Assembly (NCBI RefSeq): GCF_013033355.1
Contig: NZ_WQDY01000010.1
Span: 1 to 64,000, forward strand
From: Ruegeria lacuscaerulensis
GTDB lineage: Bacteria > Pseudomonadota > Alphaproteobacteria > Rhodobacterales > Rhodobacteraceae
Length of the DNA: 64,000 nt
Direction of reading: 5' to 3'
Positions 8,419-17,572 of this stretch are shown piece after piece (within the stretch, counting starts at the first letter, position 1; each line of letters begins with the position of its first letter). Position numbers and translations under genes: made by a program. The notes beneath the pieces were generated by a model, which saw nothing but the letters and a program-made list of their open reading frames with translations, searched no databases and was not told the origin of the DNA.

Positions 8419-9798
8419 CTAATTTGACGCTGCAACAATCGGGGTCGTGATCAGCGATGGGGTGATCTGGCTGATTGTTCTGCTCCACCGTGTAACCGGG
8501 TTTTCGGCGATGAATATTACGTCGTTGTTTCGAAGTTCGAACTGGGCAGCCAGAGTCAGATGCGCCGCGTTGCGCGTATCGAGATGCCAGGCGGTGACAG
8601 CACCAAATTCGCGCACATCCTGAGAAGCGCGCAGTACGTAAACCTCAGACGCGTCGCCGGTTTCCTTGGCGACCCCGCCGCCAGTGTCAAACAGTGCATC
8701 GGCCAGAGTTGCGCGATGATTGAACGGCAGGGCATAACGCCCCTGAGTACGTACTTCTCCACTCAGGTAAACGTAGTCGCGATCCACGGCGTCCAGCTCG
8801 ACGGATTGGATAAAGCTGTCGCGCCTTTCGTTCAGCTCGTCCCGGCGTAAGGCGACGGCGGTGGACAGTTCTTGCAACGATGTGCGTCGTCCCTCCAGAA
8901 CCGTTTCACGCAGTTGAATTTGTTGTGCGAAATACCGTTCGGCGCGGTCCAGATCGTAGTCCGTGTCAACAAAGACCGAGTCATCCGCGATCAAGTTCAG
9001 GTTCTGTAGATCGGTGCGAGCGTACAGGTCCTCTAGCGGGATCTGGTACATCTGCCCATCCCGGTAGACCCGTACCGAGCTGTTGTCGATATCACTGACC
9101 GAGACTGATCCTGCGGAGGCCAGCGCCTCGCCCAGAGTCAATGGGTTAAGCGTGATCGGCTGGACACCGGGTTTTCCGACCGCGCCACCAACCGACACGC
9201 GGCGCGAGGTGAATTCGGCGATTTCCAGACTGAATGTTGGGTCGATCTGGTTTTCGACCAGCCTTTGGAACACAACAGCTTCTGCTTCGTCCACGGTCAG
9301 GCCCAGCAGACGCACCCGCCCGACATCTGGGATGTTGATCGAGCCGTCATCTTGCACGGTGTATCCGTTGCGGCTGTTCTGCGCCGCCAGAAGGCCGGAC
9401 AACTCGCCTGCGCTGCCCTGTGTCGATGGGGTGGACAGCACCAGTACGTCGCCGATTCCGATCGTATAGGCACCGGGGTTGACCTGCGGTGGAGGATCCA
9501 GCCGTAACCCTGCGCGCGAACCGTCCTGAGTTGATGGCGCATCCGGCAGAGGCCCGACCCCGCGTTGGCTGGTGCCCGCGCCAGACCCGGCCGAAGCCTG
9601 AAAGACCGACGGTAGTGTCTTGGGCGCATAGGTCGAGCGGTTCGCGACCAGAACGGTTTCCGGTGTTAACGGTACAACGCGCACGCTGCCACTGTCCGAA
9701 ACGCCAGCCGTTACCGAAGGGCTGCGATAGATCGTTGAACATCCTGCCGTCAGACCGATCACGGTCAGCACGCTTAGAATAATGTGTATCTTGGGCAT
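8419..9798 (-). CDS. Polysaccharide export outer-membrane lipoprotein, Wza family
   Basis: About 459 residues starting with a lipoprotein signal (IGLTAGC lipobox near residue 20). A Poly_export domain follows (YTIGIGDVLVLSTPST, then DGSINIPDVGRVRLLGLTVDEAE), then SLBB-type beta-grasp repeats (SVGGAVGKPGVQPITLNPLTLGEAL; LSGEVRTQGRYALPFN). Wza-like proteins form the octameric outer-membrane channel for capsule/EPS. The start at 9798 has AAGGA a few nt upstream; longer upstream frames run into the preceding gene. It is third in the minus-strand order YjbH-like, YjbF-like, Wza-like, with a 25-nt gap to the YjbF-like gene. Confidence 0.9.
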   Translation of the reverse strand: MPKIHIILSVLTVIGLTAGCSTIYRSPSVTAGVSDSGSVRVVPLTPETVLVANRSTYAPKTLPSVFQASAGSGAGTSQRGVGPLPDAPSTQDGSRAGLRLDPPPQVNPGAYTIGIGDVLVLSTPSTQGSAGELSGLLAAQNSRNGYTVQDDGSINIPDVGRVRLLGLTVDEAEAVVFQRLVENQIDPTFSLEIAEFTSRRVSVGGAVGKPGVQPITLNPLTLGEALASAGSVSVSDIDNSSVRVYRDGQMYQIPLEDLYARTDLQNLNLIADDSVFVDTDYDLDRAERYFAQQIQLRETVLEGRRTSLQELSTAVALRRDELNERRDSFIQSVELDAVDRDYVYLSGEVRTQGRYALPFNHRATLADALFDTGGGVAKETGDASEVYVLRASQDVREFGAVTAWHLDTRNAAHLTLAAQFELRNNDVIFIAENPVTRWSRTISQITPSLITTPIVAASN

Positions 9799-9823
9799 GA
9801 TGCGTCCTTTGTTATTGAAAGTC

Positions 9824-10465
9824 TTACGTGTCATCGGGCACCAGTTTGATGAACATGTTGCCCAGAAAATTGCCGGTCCATTGCAAGGATTGAACGACCC
9901 GTTGCGCGCTGTTTTGAACCCAGTATGTGTTGGTGAACGTATCCTCGATCCCAAAACAGTTTTCCTGCAGCTTCGTCGTGGCGACGGGGTTGCCGCTCAG
10001 TAGGACAGTTTCGGCGCCTAGATTGGCAATCTGGCAAACATAGGCGTGCAGTTCGATTTCATCATTTCCGTTGAGAAAACTGTGGAACCGCTTTGCCTGC
10101 CCCTCTTGGCCTTCAAGGATCAGCGCCGCGCTTTGGCGCACGTCAGAGCTGGACATGCCGCTCCCAAAACCCTTTGCCGAAGTCAGCATGCCGTGGTCCA
10201 AAGTGATAGCCGCCCCATCTGCCGTCAGCCAGGATTGCACCCCGTCCCGCTCGGTCTCAAGCAGCATCACACCCGCCAGATCTCGGGAGGGAAATCCAAC
10301 TTCAAGCCGGGGCGGAATCGGGCGGAGAGTCGCCAAGGTGTTGGCACGCGGATGAAACCGTGGCGCGTTGGGTTGCAGAGCGCCTTTGAGCAGATCGAAA
10401 TCTTCTTGCGCCTCACCGCAAGAGACCAGCAAGAGGCCAAGAATGAAGAAGCGCCGTATTTTCAT
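9824..10465 (-). CDS. YjbF/GfcB-family outer-membrane lipoprotein
   Basis: 213 residues with a lipoprotein signal (FILGLLLVSCGEA, lipidated Cys near residue 16). The remaining sequence fits the YjbF/GfcB family: PPRLEVGFPSRDLAGVMLLETERDGVQSW, the TLDHGMLTSAKGFG motif and a C-terminal ENCFGIEDTFTNTYWV. In E. coli the family is required for group 4 capsule or yjb exopolysaccharide secretion. The ATG at 10465 has a strong GGGGGAGG upstream and overlaps the stop of the YjbH-like gene by 4 nt (ATGA), so the two are translationally coupled. Confidence 0.85.
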   Translation of the reverse strand: MKIRRFFILGLLLVSCGEAQEDFDLLKGALQPNAPRFHPRANTLATLRPIPPRLEVGFPSRDLAGVMLLETERDGVQSWLTADGAAITLDHGMLTSAKGFGSGMSSSDVRQSAALILEGQEGQAKRFHSFLNGNDEIELHAYVCQIANLGAETVLLSGNPVATTKLQENCFGIEDTFTNTYWVQNSAQRVVQSLQWTGNFLGNMFIKLVPDDT

Positions 10466-12561
10466 CGCCAGAACCTCCCCCATCCACGGGACAAACGCTG
10501 CGCGCGGGCCTCGCGGGTGACACCGTACAGTCGGTTACGAACATTCAGCCGCGCACCGCCATCGCGCAGCACAGGGCGGATTGTCTGAGCGATCTTGTTT
10601 CGCGATGGACGTCCGGTCAGCCAACTGACGGGAACTTCCAGACGGATACCTTTGTCAAATGACCCTTCGCCGAACTCACTGAACCCGACAGTTGTCAAAG
10701 TGAAAAAGGCCCCAACCTTGAAGCCATTGGTGAACTCGCGATCCAGTGCAAACGTCGCGCCGTAGTCACCTGCCAGATATCGCCCTACATCGACTTGTGC
10801 ATTGTACTCGCCCGGCAGGTCATAATAGGCCGAGATATGCCCGGTGGCGACGCTGTAATCCTGAAAGCCGAACAGCACATCAAAGTCGCGTTGGGCCACG
10901 TAATTCGCTTCGACCCCTAGGGCGAGGCGGCTTTTCACCGGGTACCACAGCAGTTCCGTCGACACGCCGCCGAACATGGTCTCGAGATACCCCATCGTCG
11001 CCCTGGCAAAGAGGTTCTCGGCTGGACGCCACATGTACTCAGCTGTCATGTGTTCGATGCGGGTATCGGATTCGCGCGCATATATTGCCCAATCCGATCG
11101 CACTCTGGGCAGCGTCGAGTCCGACACACGCGTGCTGTCATCCAGTGTTCCAATGATCGGTTGACGCAGTGCAGTCGACAGCGTGAACCCGGGTGACAGG
11201 GTATAATCCAGTCCCAATGCCGCGCCGACTTCGTAGCGCAGCGGCTCATCGGGATCAAAGAACGAAAAGTTCAGGTATGGACCGAACCGGTAGGAGAAAT
11301 GGGGAAACGCATCTGTCAGAACGCTCCCCTGTACCAACGGGATCGTATCTGAGACCTGAGACCGGGCAAAACTGCGCCATGCGTTGTCGGGGTCGTTCTC
11401 AAGCTCATAAAGATCGCTGCGATTTACGCGAACCGCGCTAAGTGGCACTCCATTGGACATAAGCGCAATTTCGAAATGCTGGGTTTGAGGCGGTTGCTCG
11501 TTTGCCAGAACACGGGCCGTGCGTCCCAAGGCCTGAGCGGCCTGCCCGTAAGTGGCGTTCTCAACCCCGACACGAACGGTTTCAGGGGTCTCTGACAGGT
11601 ATACAAGGCGCAAGCCTTCCTGACTGAGCGCAGTCTGCAGCCGGGTGCGGATGCCGCCCTGCTTGGCTTTGTCAGCGACCTGGCTTGGGGGCAACAGCGG
11701 CAGTGGGGACGCGCCTTGGCCCCCCGGAGTCACGGATTTGCGGGGGTCAACAAAATAGCTGTAGGTCAGCCCAAATGTGGTGCCATATAAAACCGACGCC
11801 GTCAGTTGTGTTCCATTTCGAAACCGATATTGCGCACCAAGATTGATTGGAGTTTTGACGGTAAACCCGGTACGGTCATGTTCTTCGGTGTAAAGGTCAG
11901 AAGAATACTCGGCCATCAAGGTCAGGCGCTCATTAAAAGCCCAGCTTGCACCGCCGAACAGGGCGGCATCGCCTTGAAACCAGTTTCCAGTGTCCAACTG
12001 TCCCGTGCTACCAATGCCGCCGCTTTCACGAGGGGGTCGTGTGTCCAGCCTGTCAGAAAACACCCCCAATGGGTTCGAGAAAGCGCCCCGCCCGGCCAAA
12101 CGACCCCATCCAATGCCACCGGTCAGTTTGAAACGGTCCCGCACTGTTTTTGTGGCAACAAAATACTCCGCTGCGTAAATTCCTGTACCGCCGAAATCGC
12201 GCAGACCTACGACGACGGCTGGCCCGTTTTCCGTTTCTTCTCGAAGCCGGAAATGGATGTCAAAGCTGCGGTCGTAAAATGTGGAAGACCCATCAATGTT
12301 GAAGTCATCCAGAACGGAATATCGAAAGCTTCCGTGGATCCATGGCAAAAGCTGGAATGTCATCGTACCGCGCCCGGTTTTACGGAATCCGGCGGCGGTA
12401 AAAACCAATGCCCCGTCGTCAAACACTTCAGCGGTTGGAGTCTCGATCAGGCCCGGTGTGCCATAGGTCGAGACGCCCTGCGCGTGCGCGCTCGTCATCA
12501 TGAATACACAGATTAACGTCAGGATAATTCGTTGCCTGAAAGAGACCGCTCGTTGTATCAC
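10462..12561 (-). CDS. YjbH/GfcD-family outer-membrane beta-barrel protein
   Basis: About 699 residues. A signal peptide (RQRIILTLICVFMMTSAHAQ) is followed by the YjbH signature STYGTPGLIETPTAEVFDDGALVF. Long alternating beta-strand segments ending in aromatic residues indicate a large outer-membrane barrel. YjbH/GfcD proteins function in exopolysaccharide or group 4 capsule secretion. The frame extends to an ATG at 12705, but a GTG at 12561 places the signal peptide at the N-terminus, so that start is preferred; its ribosome binding site is weak. First gene of the minus-strand export operon. A gfcC/yjbG homologue, normally between the yjbF- and yjbH-like genes, is absent. Confidence 0.85.
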   Translation of the reverse strand: MIQRAVSFRQRIILTLICVFMMTSAHAQGVSTYGTPGLIETPTAEVFDDGALVFTAAGFRKTGRGTMTFQLLPWIHGSFRYSVLDDFNIDGSSTFYDRSFDIHFRLREETENGPAVVVGLRDFGGTGIYAAEYFVATKTVRDRFKLTGGIGWGRLAGRGAFSNPLGVFSDRLDTRPPRESGGIGSTGQLDTGNWFQGDAALFGGASWAFNERLTLMAEYSSDLYTEEHDRTGFTVKTPINLGAQYRFRNGTQLTASVLYGTTFGLTYSYFVDPRKSVTPGGQGASPLPLLPPSQVADKAKQGGIRTRLQTALSQEGLRLVYLSETPETVRVGVENATYGQAAQALGRTARVLANEQPPQTQHFEIALMSNGVPLSAVRVNRSDLYELENDPDNAWRSFARSQVSDTIPLVQGSVLTDAFPHFSYRFGPYLNFSFFDPDEPLRYEVGAALGLDYTLSPGFTLSTALRQPIIGTLDDSTRVSDSTLPRVRSDWAIYARESDTRIEHMTAEYMWRPAENLFARATMGYLETMFGGVSTELLWYPVKSRLALGVEANYVAQRDFDVLFGFQDYSVATGHISAYYDLPGEYNAQVDVGRYLAGDYGATFALDREFTNGFKVGAFFTLTTVGFSEFGEGSFDKGIRLEVPVSWLTGRPSRNKIAQTIRPVLRDGGARLNVRNRLYGVTREARAQRLSRGWGRFWR

Positions 12562-12878
12562 GTTTGCTTTTCGCTTGTAGATTGGCCTTTGGTTAAAGGA
12601 TTTTAAATGCCACGTCTTGTGTAAACGCAGCCAAGCATTATGCACGTATAGCGTGTTGTTTTTTTGCAAAAGAAACAAGCGATCGCTCAGATGTTGCGTA
12701 TCCAAACGTGTTTTAAAGCGAAGGGTGTTTATGACTTTCGCGTCTTAGCGAAATTGAAATAATTATCTGAAAATTATTATTTTTATGGAAGAGATATGAA
12801 TGTAGTTTCGTCTAAACTATTCTTGCCGTTCCCGTCACGTCACGAAACCGGAGCAGCATTATCCTTAGGAGATTGACT
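12562..12878. promoter_or_regulatory. Divergent promoter region between YjbH-like and YjbE-like genes
   Basis: 317 bp that are clearly AT-richer than the flanks. A plus-direction TTGAAA (12754) and TATTAT (12775) could be a suboptimal sigma-70 promoter with a 15-bp spacer. A CGTCACGTCACG direct repeat lies at about 12834-12845. No gene is supported here. Confidence 0.35.
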
Positions 12879-13145
12879 ATGATCAGAACGTCCTTTTTTG
12901 TTTTCGCGATTTCAACCACAGGGGTTTTCGCACAAGAGGCGCCTGATGCCTCAACAACGGCCCAAAACGGAGGCACTGTCGCGGGCGGCGCAGCAGAGGC
13001 TGCGGCAGCAGCAGGTGTCACCGGGTTTGTTCCGCTTGTTGCGCCAGCGCTTGGCGTGGTTGCCGCGGCCGCTGGTTTGGCCGCTGCAGGCGGTGGCGGA
13101 GGATCGACCAACAGCACTACAAGCACAGTGAGTACTACGAATTAA
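12879..13145 (+). CDS. Small secreted Ala/Gly-rich protein, YjbE/GfcA-like
   Basis: 88 residues. A signal peptide (FFVFAISTTGVFAQ) is followed by a low-complexity Ala/Gly/Thr/Ser-rich sequence with a hydrophobic middle (GVTGFVPLVAPALGVVAAAAGLAAAGGGGG) and a Ser/Thr/Asn tail. E. coli YjbE and GfcA, encoded beside yjbFGH/gfcBCDE, are similarly small and Ala/Gly/Thr-rich; the match is by composition, size and context. AGGAG at 12867-12871 selects the ATG at 12879 over the TTG at 12873. It is transcribed divergently from the YjbH-like gene. Confidence 0.7.
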   Translation: MIRTSFFVFAISTTGVFAQEAPDASTTAQNGGTVAGGAAEAAAAAGVTGFVPLVAPALGVVAAAAGLAAAGGGGGSTNSTTSTVSTTN

Positions 13146-13158
13146 AGGCGTGGCCTTT
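13144..13158 (+). terminator. Short hairpin at the end of the YjbE-like gene
   Basis: AAAGGC (13144-13149), a 3-nt loop and GCCTTT (13153-13158), then ATTTGG. The stem overlaps the stop codon; weak intrinsic terminator. Confidence 0.4.
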
Positions 13159-13223
13159 ATTTGGTGGCACATTGAATGGTGTCTGTCTTAGGTTCGGCGA
13201 TTTTTTGGCGTGAAAAGCCGAGC

Positions 13224-15377
13224 TCAGTTGCTGTAGTATGCGTTGCCATATCCACCATAAGAGTAGCCATAGTGTTTTGCTTTACGGGTATTGATCTGGC
13301 CCAGAACAATGCCGGTAATGCGTTGGTTGTCCGTATGGAACAGGCGCAATGTTTCCTGCACGTCCTGTTCGGTTGTCGTGTTCCACTTGACCGTCAAAAG
13401 AACAGCATCTGCATTTCGTGCAATCAGTCGCGCGTCTGATACCAATAAAGTTGGCGGTGTATCGATCAGTATAATGTCGTAGACCGCGCGCATGCCGTCC
13501 AGAAATTGACGGAACCGTTCCGAGGCAAACAGATCTGCAGCATTTGCCGAAGTTTTCTCGCCAGCAAGGATGTCACAACCAACAAGAGAGTCTTGAAAGA
13601 TCGCTTCCTGCGCGGTCAAGATTCCCGAAAGAACCGAAACTATGCCGGCTTTGGGTGCGCCCTTTAATTGTGTGGTCATGGTCTGCCGCCGTATGTCTCC
13701 CTCGACCAGAAGCACTTTCTTACCGATCCCGACAAGGTTCTGAGCCAAAGCCAACGCGTTGGTTGTCTTGCCTTCGCTCGGCAACGAGGACGTCATGACG
13801 ACAACCTGAGGCGGGCGATCTACATTTGACAGCATAAGCGAGGTGCGAAGGTTTCGAACCGCCTCGGCGGTCGCGGACGAAGGTTTAGCGGCCAGATATT
13901 CCAGCACTTTGCGCCGGCCGCGTGCGGGAAAAACGGGGATTTGACCCAAAACACTATAGCCAGTCTGACGCTCGACCTCCTGCGCTGACCGATAACCCGC
14001 GCGCCGGGCTTCGTTCAGCAGAACGAGGGCAATCCCCAGCATTGCGCCCAGAACCGCAGACAAGATCAGTATTAGAGGTTTCTGGGGCTTGGACGGATCG
14101 CTTGGGATCACGCCGCGAGATAATTGGCGGCTGTCGGCCTTCTGAATACCCTCTTGCGCCGAAGTCTCTTTCAAGCGGGCAAGGAAGTATTCGTACAACA
14201 ACCGAACTGCCTCGGCTTCGCGCGTCAGTTGTTGCAGGGAGATCAGGTCGGCGCTGCGTTGCGCGATCTGCGCGCTCAAGTCATCAGACGACCGAGCCAA
14301 AGCCTCCACCTGATGCGCAGCTCGGTTAATGTCACGCTCAGTTCGGGTCATCAGGCGCTGAAACGCCGCGTCAAACGCCTGTGTACCAGAATTTTCAATT
14401 TGAGCGTAAAGCTGCGCCAGCTGAGGGTCCTGAGCAGCCTGGACGCGGGCGGTCCGGTCCGGAGCGCCCATCAAGGTATCATACCGAGCCTGCGCCGCAG
14501 CGCGCGTCATCTCGGCGTTTATCCGGCGTTCACGAAGATCTTTCAGTTGAACTTTCTGTAGCTGCAGGGCTTCGGGCGAGATCAAAGATGTTTCAGAGCT
14601 AAAGGCGTTTACTTTCGCCTCGGCCGTTTCCAGATCGACCTGCAGCTCGGCCAAACGATCGGTCAACCATCCAGTGGCTTGTTCGGTCGCTTGAAACTTC
14701 ACGTCGATTTGGTTCAGGACGTAAAGTTCGACGATCGTATCCGCGATCAGCGCTGACTTTTGCGCTGTTTTTGTTTCGACAGTGACCTCGAAGACCAGAG
14801 TTTGCGGAACATTTCGGATGGCAGTTGCCCGAAGCAGGGCCGAGATCACGTCGTCCCGCATGACATGTTTTGCCAGTTCGTCCGAAAATGGTGGCGATGC
14901 TGGGCCATCGTTTGTCGACGGCATCAATAGCAACTTCAACCGATCAAACACGGTCTTTGGCTGAAGCTGAGTGTTGAACTCAGGGTCGGTGACAAGGTTC
15001 AGATGGTCGACCACTGTGCCCATCAGCCCACGAGACTTAAGGACTTCAAGCTCGGAATTGACCTCGACAGTTTCGCCGCCAAGCCCCCCAACGACGCTTT
15101 GCAGATCAACAACGCTGGTTTGATCCGTCTCTAACATCACAACCGCTGTGGACCTGTATACAGGGACGGCCACGACAAAAGCGTAGAACGCACCCACCAG
15201 AATTGCCGCAATTGTGACGAGAAAAACTGACCACTTGCCACGCCACAGGGTTTGAGCCAGTGCGTTGAGGTCGGTCACGCCGCTATCGAGGCGTTCTTCC
15301 ACGGTGCCGCTAGCGGGGAACGGTATTTTGTGGATCGGAGTTTGCTTCATTTCGGGCGTTTTGCTCTGTTGATGCAC
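13224..15377 (-). CDS. Wzc-type polysaccharide co-polymerase / bacterial tyrosine kinase
   Basis: 717 residues. Wzz-type N-terminal domain with a first membrane helix (about 49-72), a long coiled-coil periplasmic region (about 220-410) and a second helix (about 433-455). The cytoplasmic BY-kinase domain follows: Walker [10 protein letters not shown] (about 531-539), Walker A' [10 protein letters not shown] (about 555-564), Walker B IILIDTPP (about 640). It ends in a Tyr cluster ([14 protein letters not shown]), the usual autophosphorylation tail. It controls chain length and export together with the Wza-like protein. The GTG at 15377 is taken as start, with ATG at 15350 as alternative. No wzb-type phosphatase gene is adjacent. 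Confidence 0.92.
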   Translation of the reverse strand: MHQQSKTPEMKQTPIHKIPFPASGTVEERLDSGVTDLNALAQTLWRGKWSVFLVTIAAILVGAFYAFVVAVPVYRSTAVVMLETDQTSVVDLQSVVGGLGGETVEVNSELEVLKSRGLMGTVVDHLNLVTDPEFNTQLQPKTVFDRLKLLLMPSTNDGPASPPFSDELAKHVMRDDVISALLRATAIRNVPQTLVFEVTVETKTAQKSALIADTIVELYVLNQIDVKFQATEQATGWLTDRLAELQVDLETAEAKVNAFSSETSLISPEALQLQKVQLKDLRERRINAEMTRAAAQARYDTLMGAPDRTARVQAAQDPQLAQLYAQIENSGTQAFDAAFQRLMTRTERDINRAAHQVEALARSSDDLSAQIAQRSADLISLQQLTREAEAVRLLYEYFLARLKETSAQEGIQKADSRQLSRGVIPSDPSKPQKPLILILSAVLGAMLGIALVLLNEARRAGYRSAQEVERQTGYSVLGQIPVFPARGRRKVLEYLAAKPSSATAEAVRNLRTSLMLSNVDRPPQVVVMTSSLPSEGKTTNALALAQNLVGIGKKVLLVEGDIRRQTMTTQLKGAPKAGIVSVLSGILTAQEAIFQDSLVGCDILAGEKTSANAADLFASERFRQFLDGMRAVYDIILIDTPPTLLVSDARLIARNADAVLLTVKWNTTTEQDVQETLRLFHTDNQRITGIVLGQINTRKAKHYGYSYGGYGNAYYSN

Positions 15378-15431
15378 GTATAAGGTGTGTTAACCTTCTT
15401 CGTATGACCTTTCAGGGAAAGATGAAAGCTA

Positions 15432-16118
15432 CTAGCGCCCTGTCCCGAAAACCACTGCCGAAGCGGTGAGAGAAAGTATTTTCAAGTCGGTCGCAAAGCT
15501 GCGGTGGGCAAGGTAAACCACGTCCATCTTGACCCGTTCGTCATAACTAAGATCATTCCGGCCAGAGACTTGCCACAGGCCAGTGATACCCGGCTTCTGA
15601 GCCAGATAAGACGATGCCGCACTGCCGTATTTTATCAACTCGGCAGCCACCACAGGGCGGGGACCGACGAAACTCATCTCACCCTTCAAGACGTTCAGGA
15701 TTTGTGGAAGCTCGTCCAAGCTGGTCTTCCGCAGCATATGGCCAAGCCGGTTTATCCTTGGGTCATTGGTCAGTTTCCGGTCGCGCTCCCATTCGTCAGC
15801 GGCTTCTGGGTTCGTCTTGAGTAAGGCGCGAAGGTGGCCTTCCGCGTTGACGACCATCGTACGAATCTTCCAACATGTGAAGAGCTTAGAGTTATGTCCG
15901 ACGCGTGTATGGCCAAAGAATCCGGGTCCACCGTCAAGGCGGACAAGGCACCAAAGGACAGCGATAACAGGCGCAACGAAAGGCAGAAGTACCAGGGCTA
16001 ATGCGATGTCGAACGCGCGTTTCCCAAAGACGGTGTACAGACCCTGCGCGACCACGTGCGAGTCATGCTGATCAATGGGATCGCCTTGTATTGGCGCTAG
16101 GGACGAAAAATCCAACAT
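15432..16118 (-). CDS. Undecaprenyl-phosphate sugar-1-phosphate transferase (initiating EPS transferase)
   Basis: 228 residues of the bacterial sugar transferase (WcaJ/ExoY) family in its short form. One N-terminal membrane helix (FDIALALVLLPFVAPVIAVLW) is followed by the catalytic region: RVGHNSKLFTCWKIRTM, then LRKTSLDELPQILNVLKGEMSFVGPRP and PGITGLWQVSGRNDLSYDERVKMDVVYL, all nearly canonical. It transfers the first hexose-1-phosphate to the lipid carrier at the inner membrane, starting repeat-unit synthesis. It lies upstream of the Wzc-type gene with a 54-nt gap, on the same strand. Confidence 0.93.
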   Translation of the reverse strand: MLDFSSLAPIQGDPIDQHDSHVVAQGLYTVFGKRAFDIALALVLLPFVAPVIAVLWCLVRLDGGPGFFGHTRVGHNSKLFTCWKIRTMVVNAEGHLRALLKTNPEAADEWERDRKLTNDPRINRLGHMLRKTSLDELPQILNVLKGEMSFVGPRPVVAAELIKYGSAASSYLAQKPGITGLWQVSGRNDLSYDERVKMDVVYLAHRSFATDLKILSLTASAVVFGTGR

Positions 16119-16481
16119 TTTTTTCTGTCCTGATCCTTGGACGAATACCCCTCGATAAAAAGGGTGCGATAAGTCAGGATTTGCGCAAACGTCTATTAAT
16201 AGATGGTTAACAGCGTAAATAAACTTTAAGTAGTTTTTGCCAAATCTGGCGCTCGTCGCTCAGCACACAGGCATGGGTCAAAATTAGGAAATCAGGCAGG
16301 TACAAATTTGCAACTTATAGTGGCGTGGCCTCAAGTTGTTTAAGTGCCGTGCGGTGACATAAGCCAAAGTCAACAAAGTTCATAAACCATCTTGGCGATG
16401 ACGCGTTGAGGTCACGGGAACACATGGACTGTTCCGATTGTGACGTCTGCCACCATGAAATCTGAAACGGAGACCAGGAAA
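16119..16481. other. Intergenic region with divergent promoters
   Basis: 363 bp between the initiating transferase (minus) and the 31-codon ORF (plus). It is AT-rich near 16180-16240, where a promoter for the transferase is likely. I see no recognisable gene, hairpin or repeated operator. Confidence 0.4.
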
Positions 16482-16577
16482 ATGCCTCAGGCGCTTGACT
16501 ATGACGGGGCGTGTTCGCTTTGTCCGAAACGGATGTCGAAATTCAATGCCATGCCTTGCACAGGATCCGCAACATGA
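16482..16577 (+). CDS. Putative 31-residue coupled leader peptide with C-x-x-C motif
   Basis: ATG at 16482 is preceded by a strong purine-rich site (GGAGACCAGGAAA). The frame runs 31 codons and its TGA (16575-16577) overlaps the ATG at 16574 of the next gene as ATGA, the standard translational-coupling arrangement seen elsewhere in this window. The peptide carries CSLC (residues 11-14), a basic run and a third Cys at 26. No family is recognised. Either a small protein or a leader whose translation opens the downstream start. Confidence 0.45.
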   Translation: MPQALDYDGACSLCPKRMSKFNAMPCTGSAT

Positions 16578-17317
16578 TGGATATCAGTTTTTCGATCCCT
16601 TCGCTGGCGACCCGCAACAAACCCGTTGGAATTGGGTCTTTAAAGCCCCTATTGTGGCGCGACCCCTCTGACAGATCGTCCCTGTTTCAGGACGCGGCGG
16701 GTACGGTTCCCGTTACGTCTTCTGGCGATCCTGTGCTTCGGATGAACAACAAAGGTGCATTGGGGGGTTATTTTCTGGCACCCAGCCCGGCGGCGGCACC
16801 GATATATGCCACCGACGGAACTCACCATTGGCTGGAAAGTGACGGCGTGGATGATGTTTTGCAGTTTCAGGGAACGGTTCCGTTCTCGGTCTCTGTATTC
16901 GAAGCCGTCGCATTTCGGACGATCAGTATCCAGCGATCTTTCGCGCATATTGTCAGCAACAAGGGCAGCGCGCGGCAGCCACTTATCTCGACACCGCAAT
17001 CCCAACCGAACCGGGTGACAGTTGCTTTTGGCAGCTCTCCGATCAACGTTAACACCTCGGCATCGCTTATTGGTGTGGATGTCGTTGTCACCGGGGCGAA
17101 TGATCTCGCGACGCGGGTTGCAAACGTGAATGGTATCGTCGTTTCGGGCAGCGGCGCCGCCCTGACAGATTCAAGCGCGGCCCCATATCAGGTCTATGGC
17201 CCAAATGCCGCGAATATTCGGGACTATGGCGGCGTCCATATGAATCGGGTTCCCAGTGAAGATGAGTTGGCCGTGGTTCGGGCGTTCTATGCGGCACAAT
17301 CTGGTGGGGTCGCATAA
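16574..17317 (+). CDS. Lectin-like (concanavalin/LamG-type) domain protein, possible spike or tail-fibre protein
   Basis: 247 residues. The N-terminus reads LKPLLWRDPSDRSSLFQDAAGTVPV, later HWLESDGVDDVLQF; this wording is common in ConA-like/LamG domains of phage tail or spike fibres and in proteins with a C-terminal ConA-type sandwich. No signal peptide is visible, which also fits a virion-type protein rather than a secreted enzyme. The start at 16574 is favoured over the GTG at 16511 because AGGA lies about 8 nt upstream and because of the overlap with the preceding small ORF. It sits alone inside the EPS locus. Function not established; a polysaccharide-binding role is inferred. Confidence 0.55.
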   Translation: MMDISFSIPSLATRNKPVGIGSLKPLLWRDPSDRSSLFQDAAGTVPVTSSGDPVLRMNNKGALGGYFLAPSPAAAPIYATDGTHHWLESDGVDDVLQFQGTVPFSVSVFEAVAFRTISIQRSFAHIVSNKGSARQPLISTPQSQPNRVTVAFGSSPINVNTSASLIGVDVVVTGANDLATRVANVNGIVVSGSGAALTDSSAAPYQVYGPNAANIRDYGGVHMNRVPSEDELAVVRAFYAAQSGGVA

Positions 17318-17363
17318 TCGATCGTGCGTTAACAAAGATTACGCTTTAACGATCTGGCACACA

Positions 17364-17393
17364 GAGGCGGCGGACCATCAGCACCGCCACCTC
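17364..17393 (+). terminator. Hairpin after the lectin-like gene
   Basis: GAGGCGGCGG (17364-17373) pairs with CCGCCACCTC (17384-17393) with one mismatch and a 10-nt loop, followed by GGTTTCT. Located 47 nt after the stop. Confidence 0.5.
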
Positions 17394-17572
17394 GGTTTCT
17401 GATTGTGCCTGAACAAGCCCCCCCGATTTGAAGTAAACCGCGATGCAAAAACTCCGCTCGCAATTCTCGTCAAATCAGGCTAGAAAAACCCTGGGTAGAA
17501 TACATCATATCAGATTCAACTCGTTGAGAATTTCGAATACTGCGACACGCAGAACGAGGACCGACGCACATA

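Noticed and set aside
8076..17317. Prophage or complete GTA cluster
   Set aside because: Only a spike-base-like and a lectin-like gene are present; no terminase, portal, capsid, tail or integrase genes.
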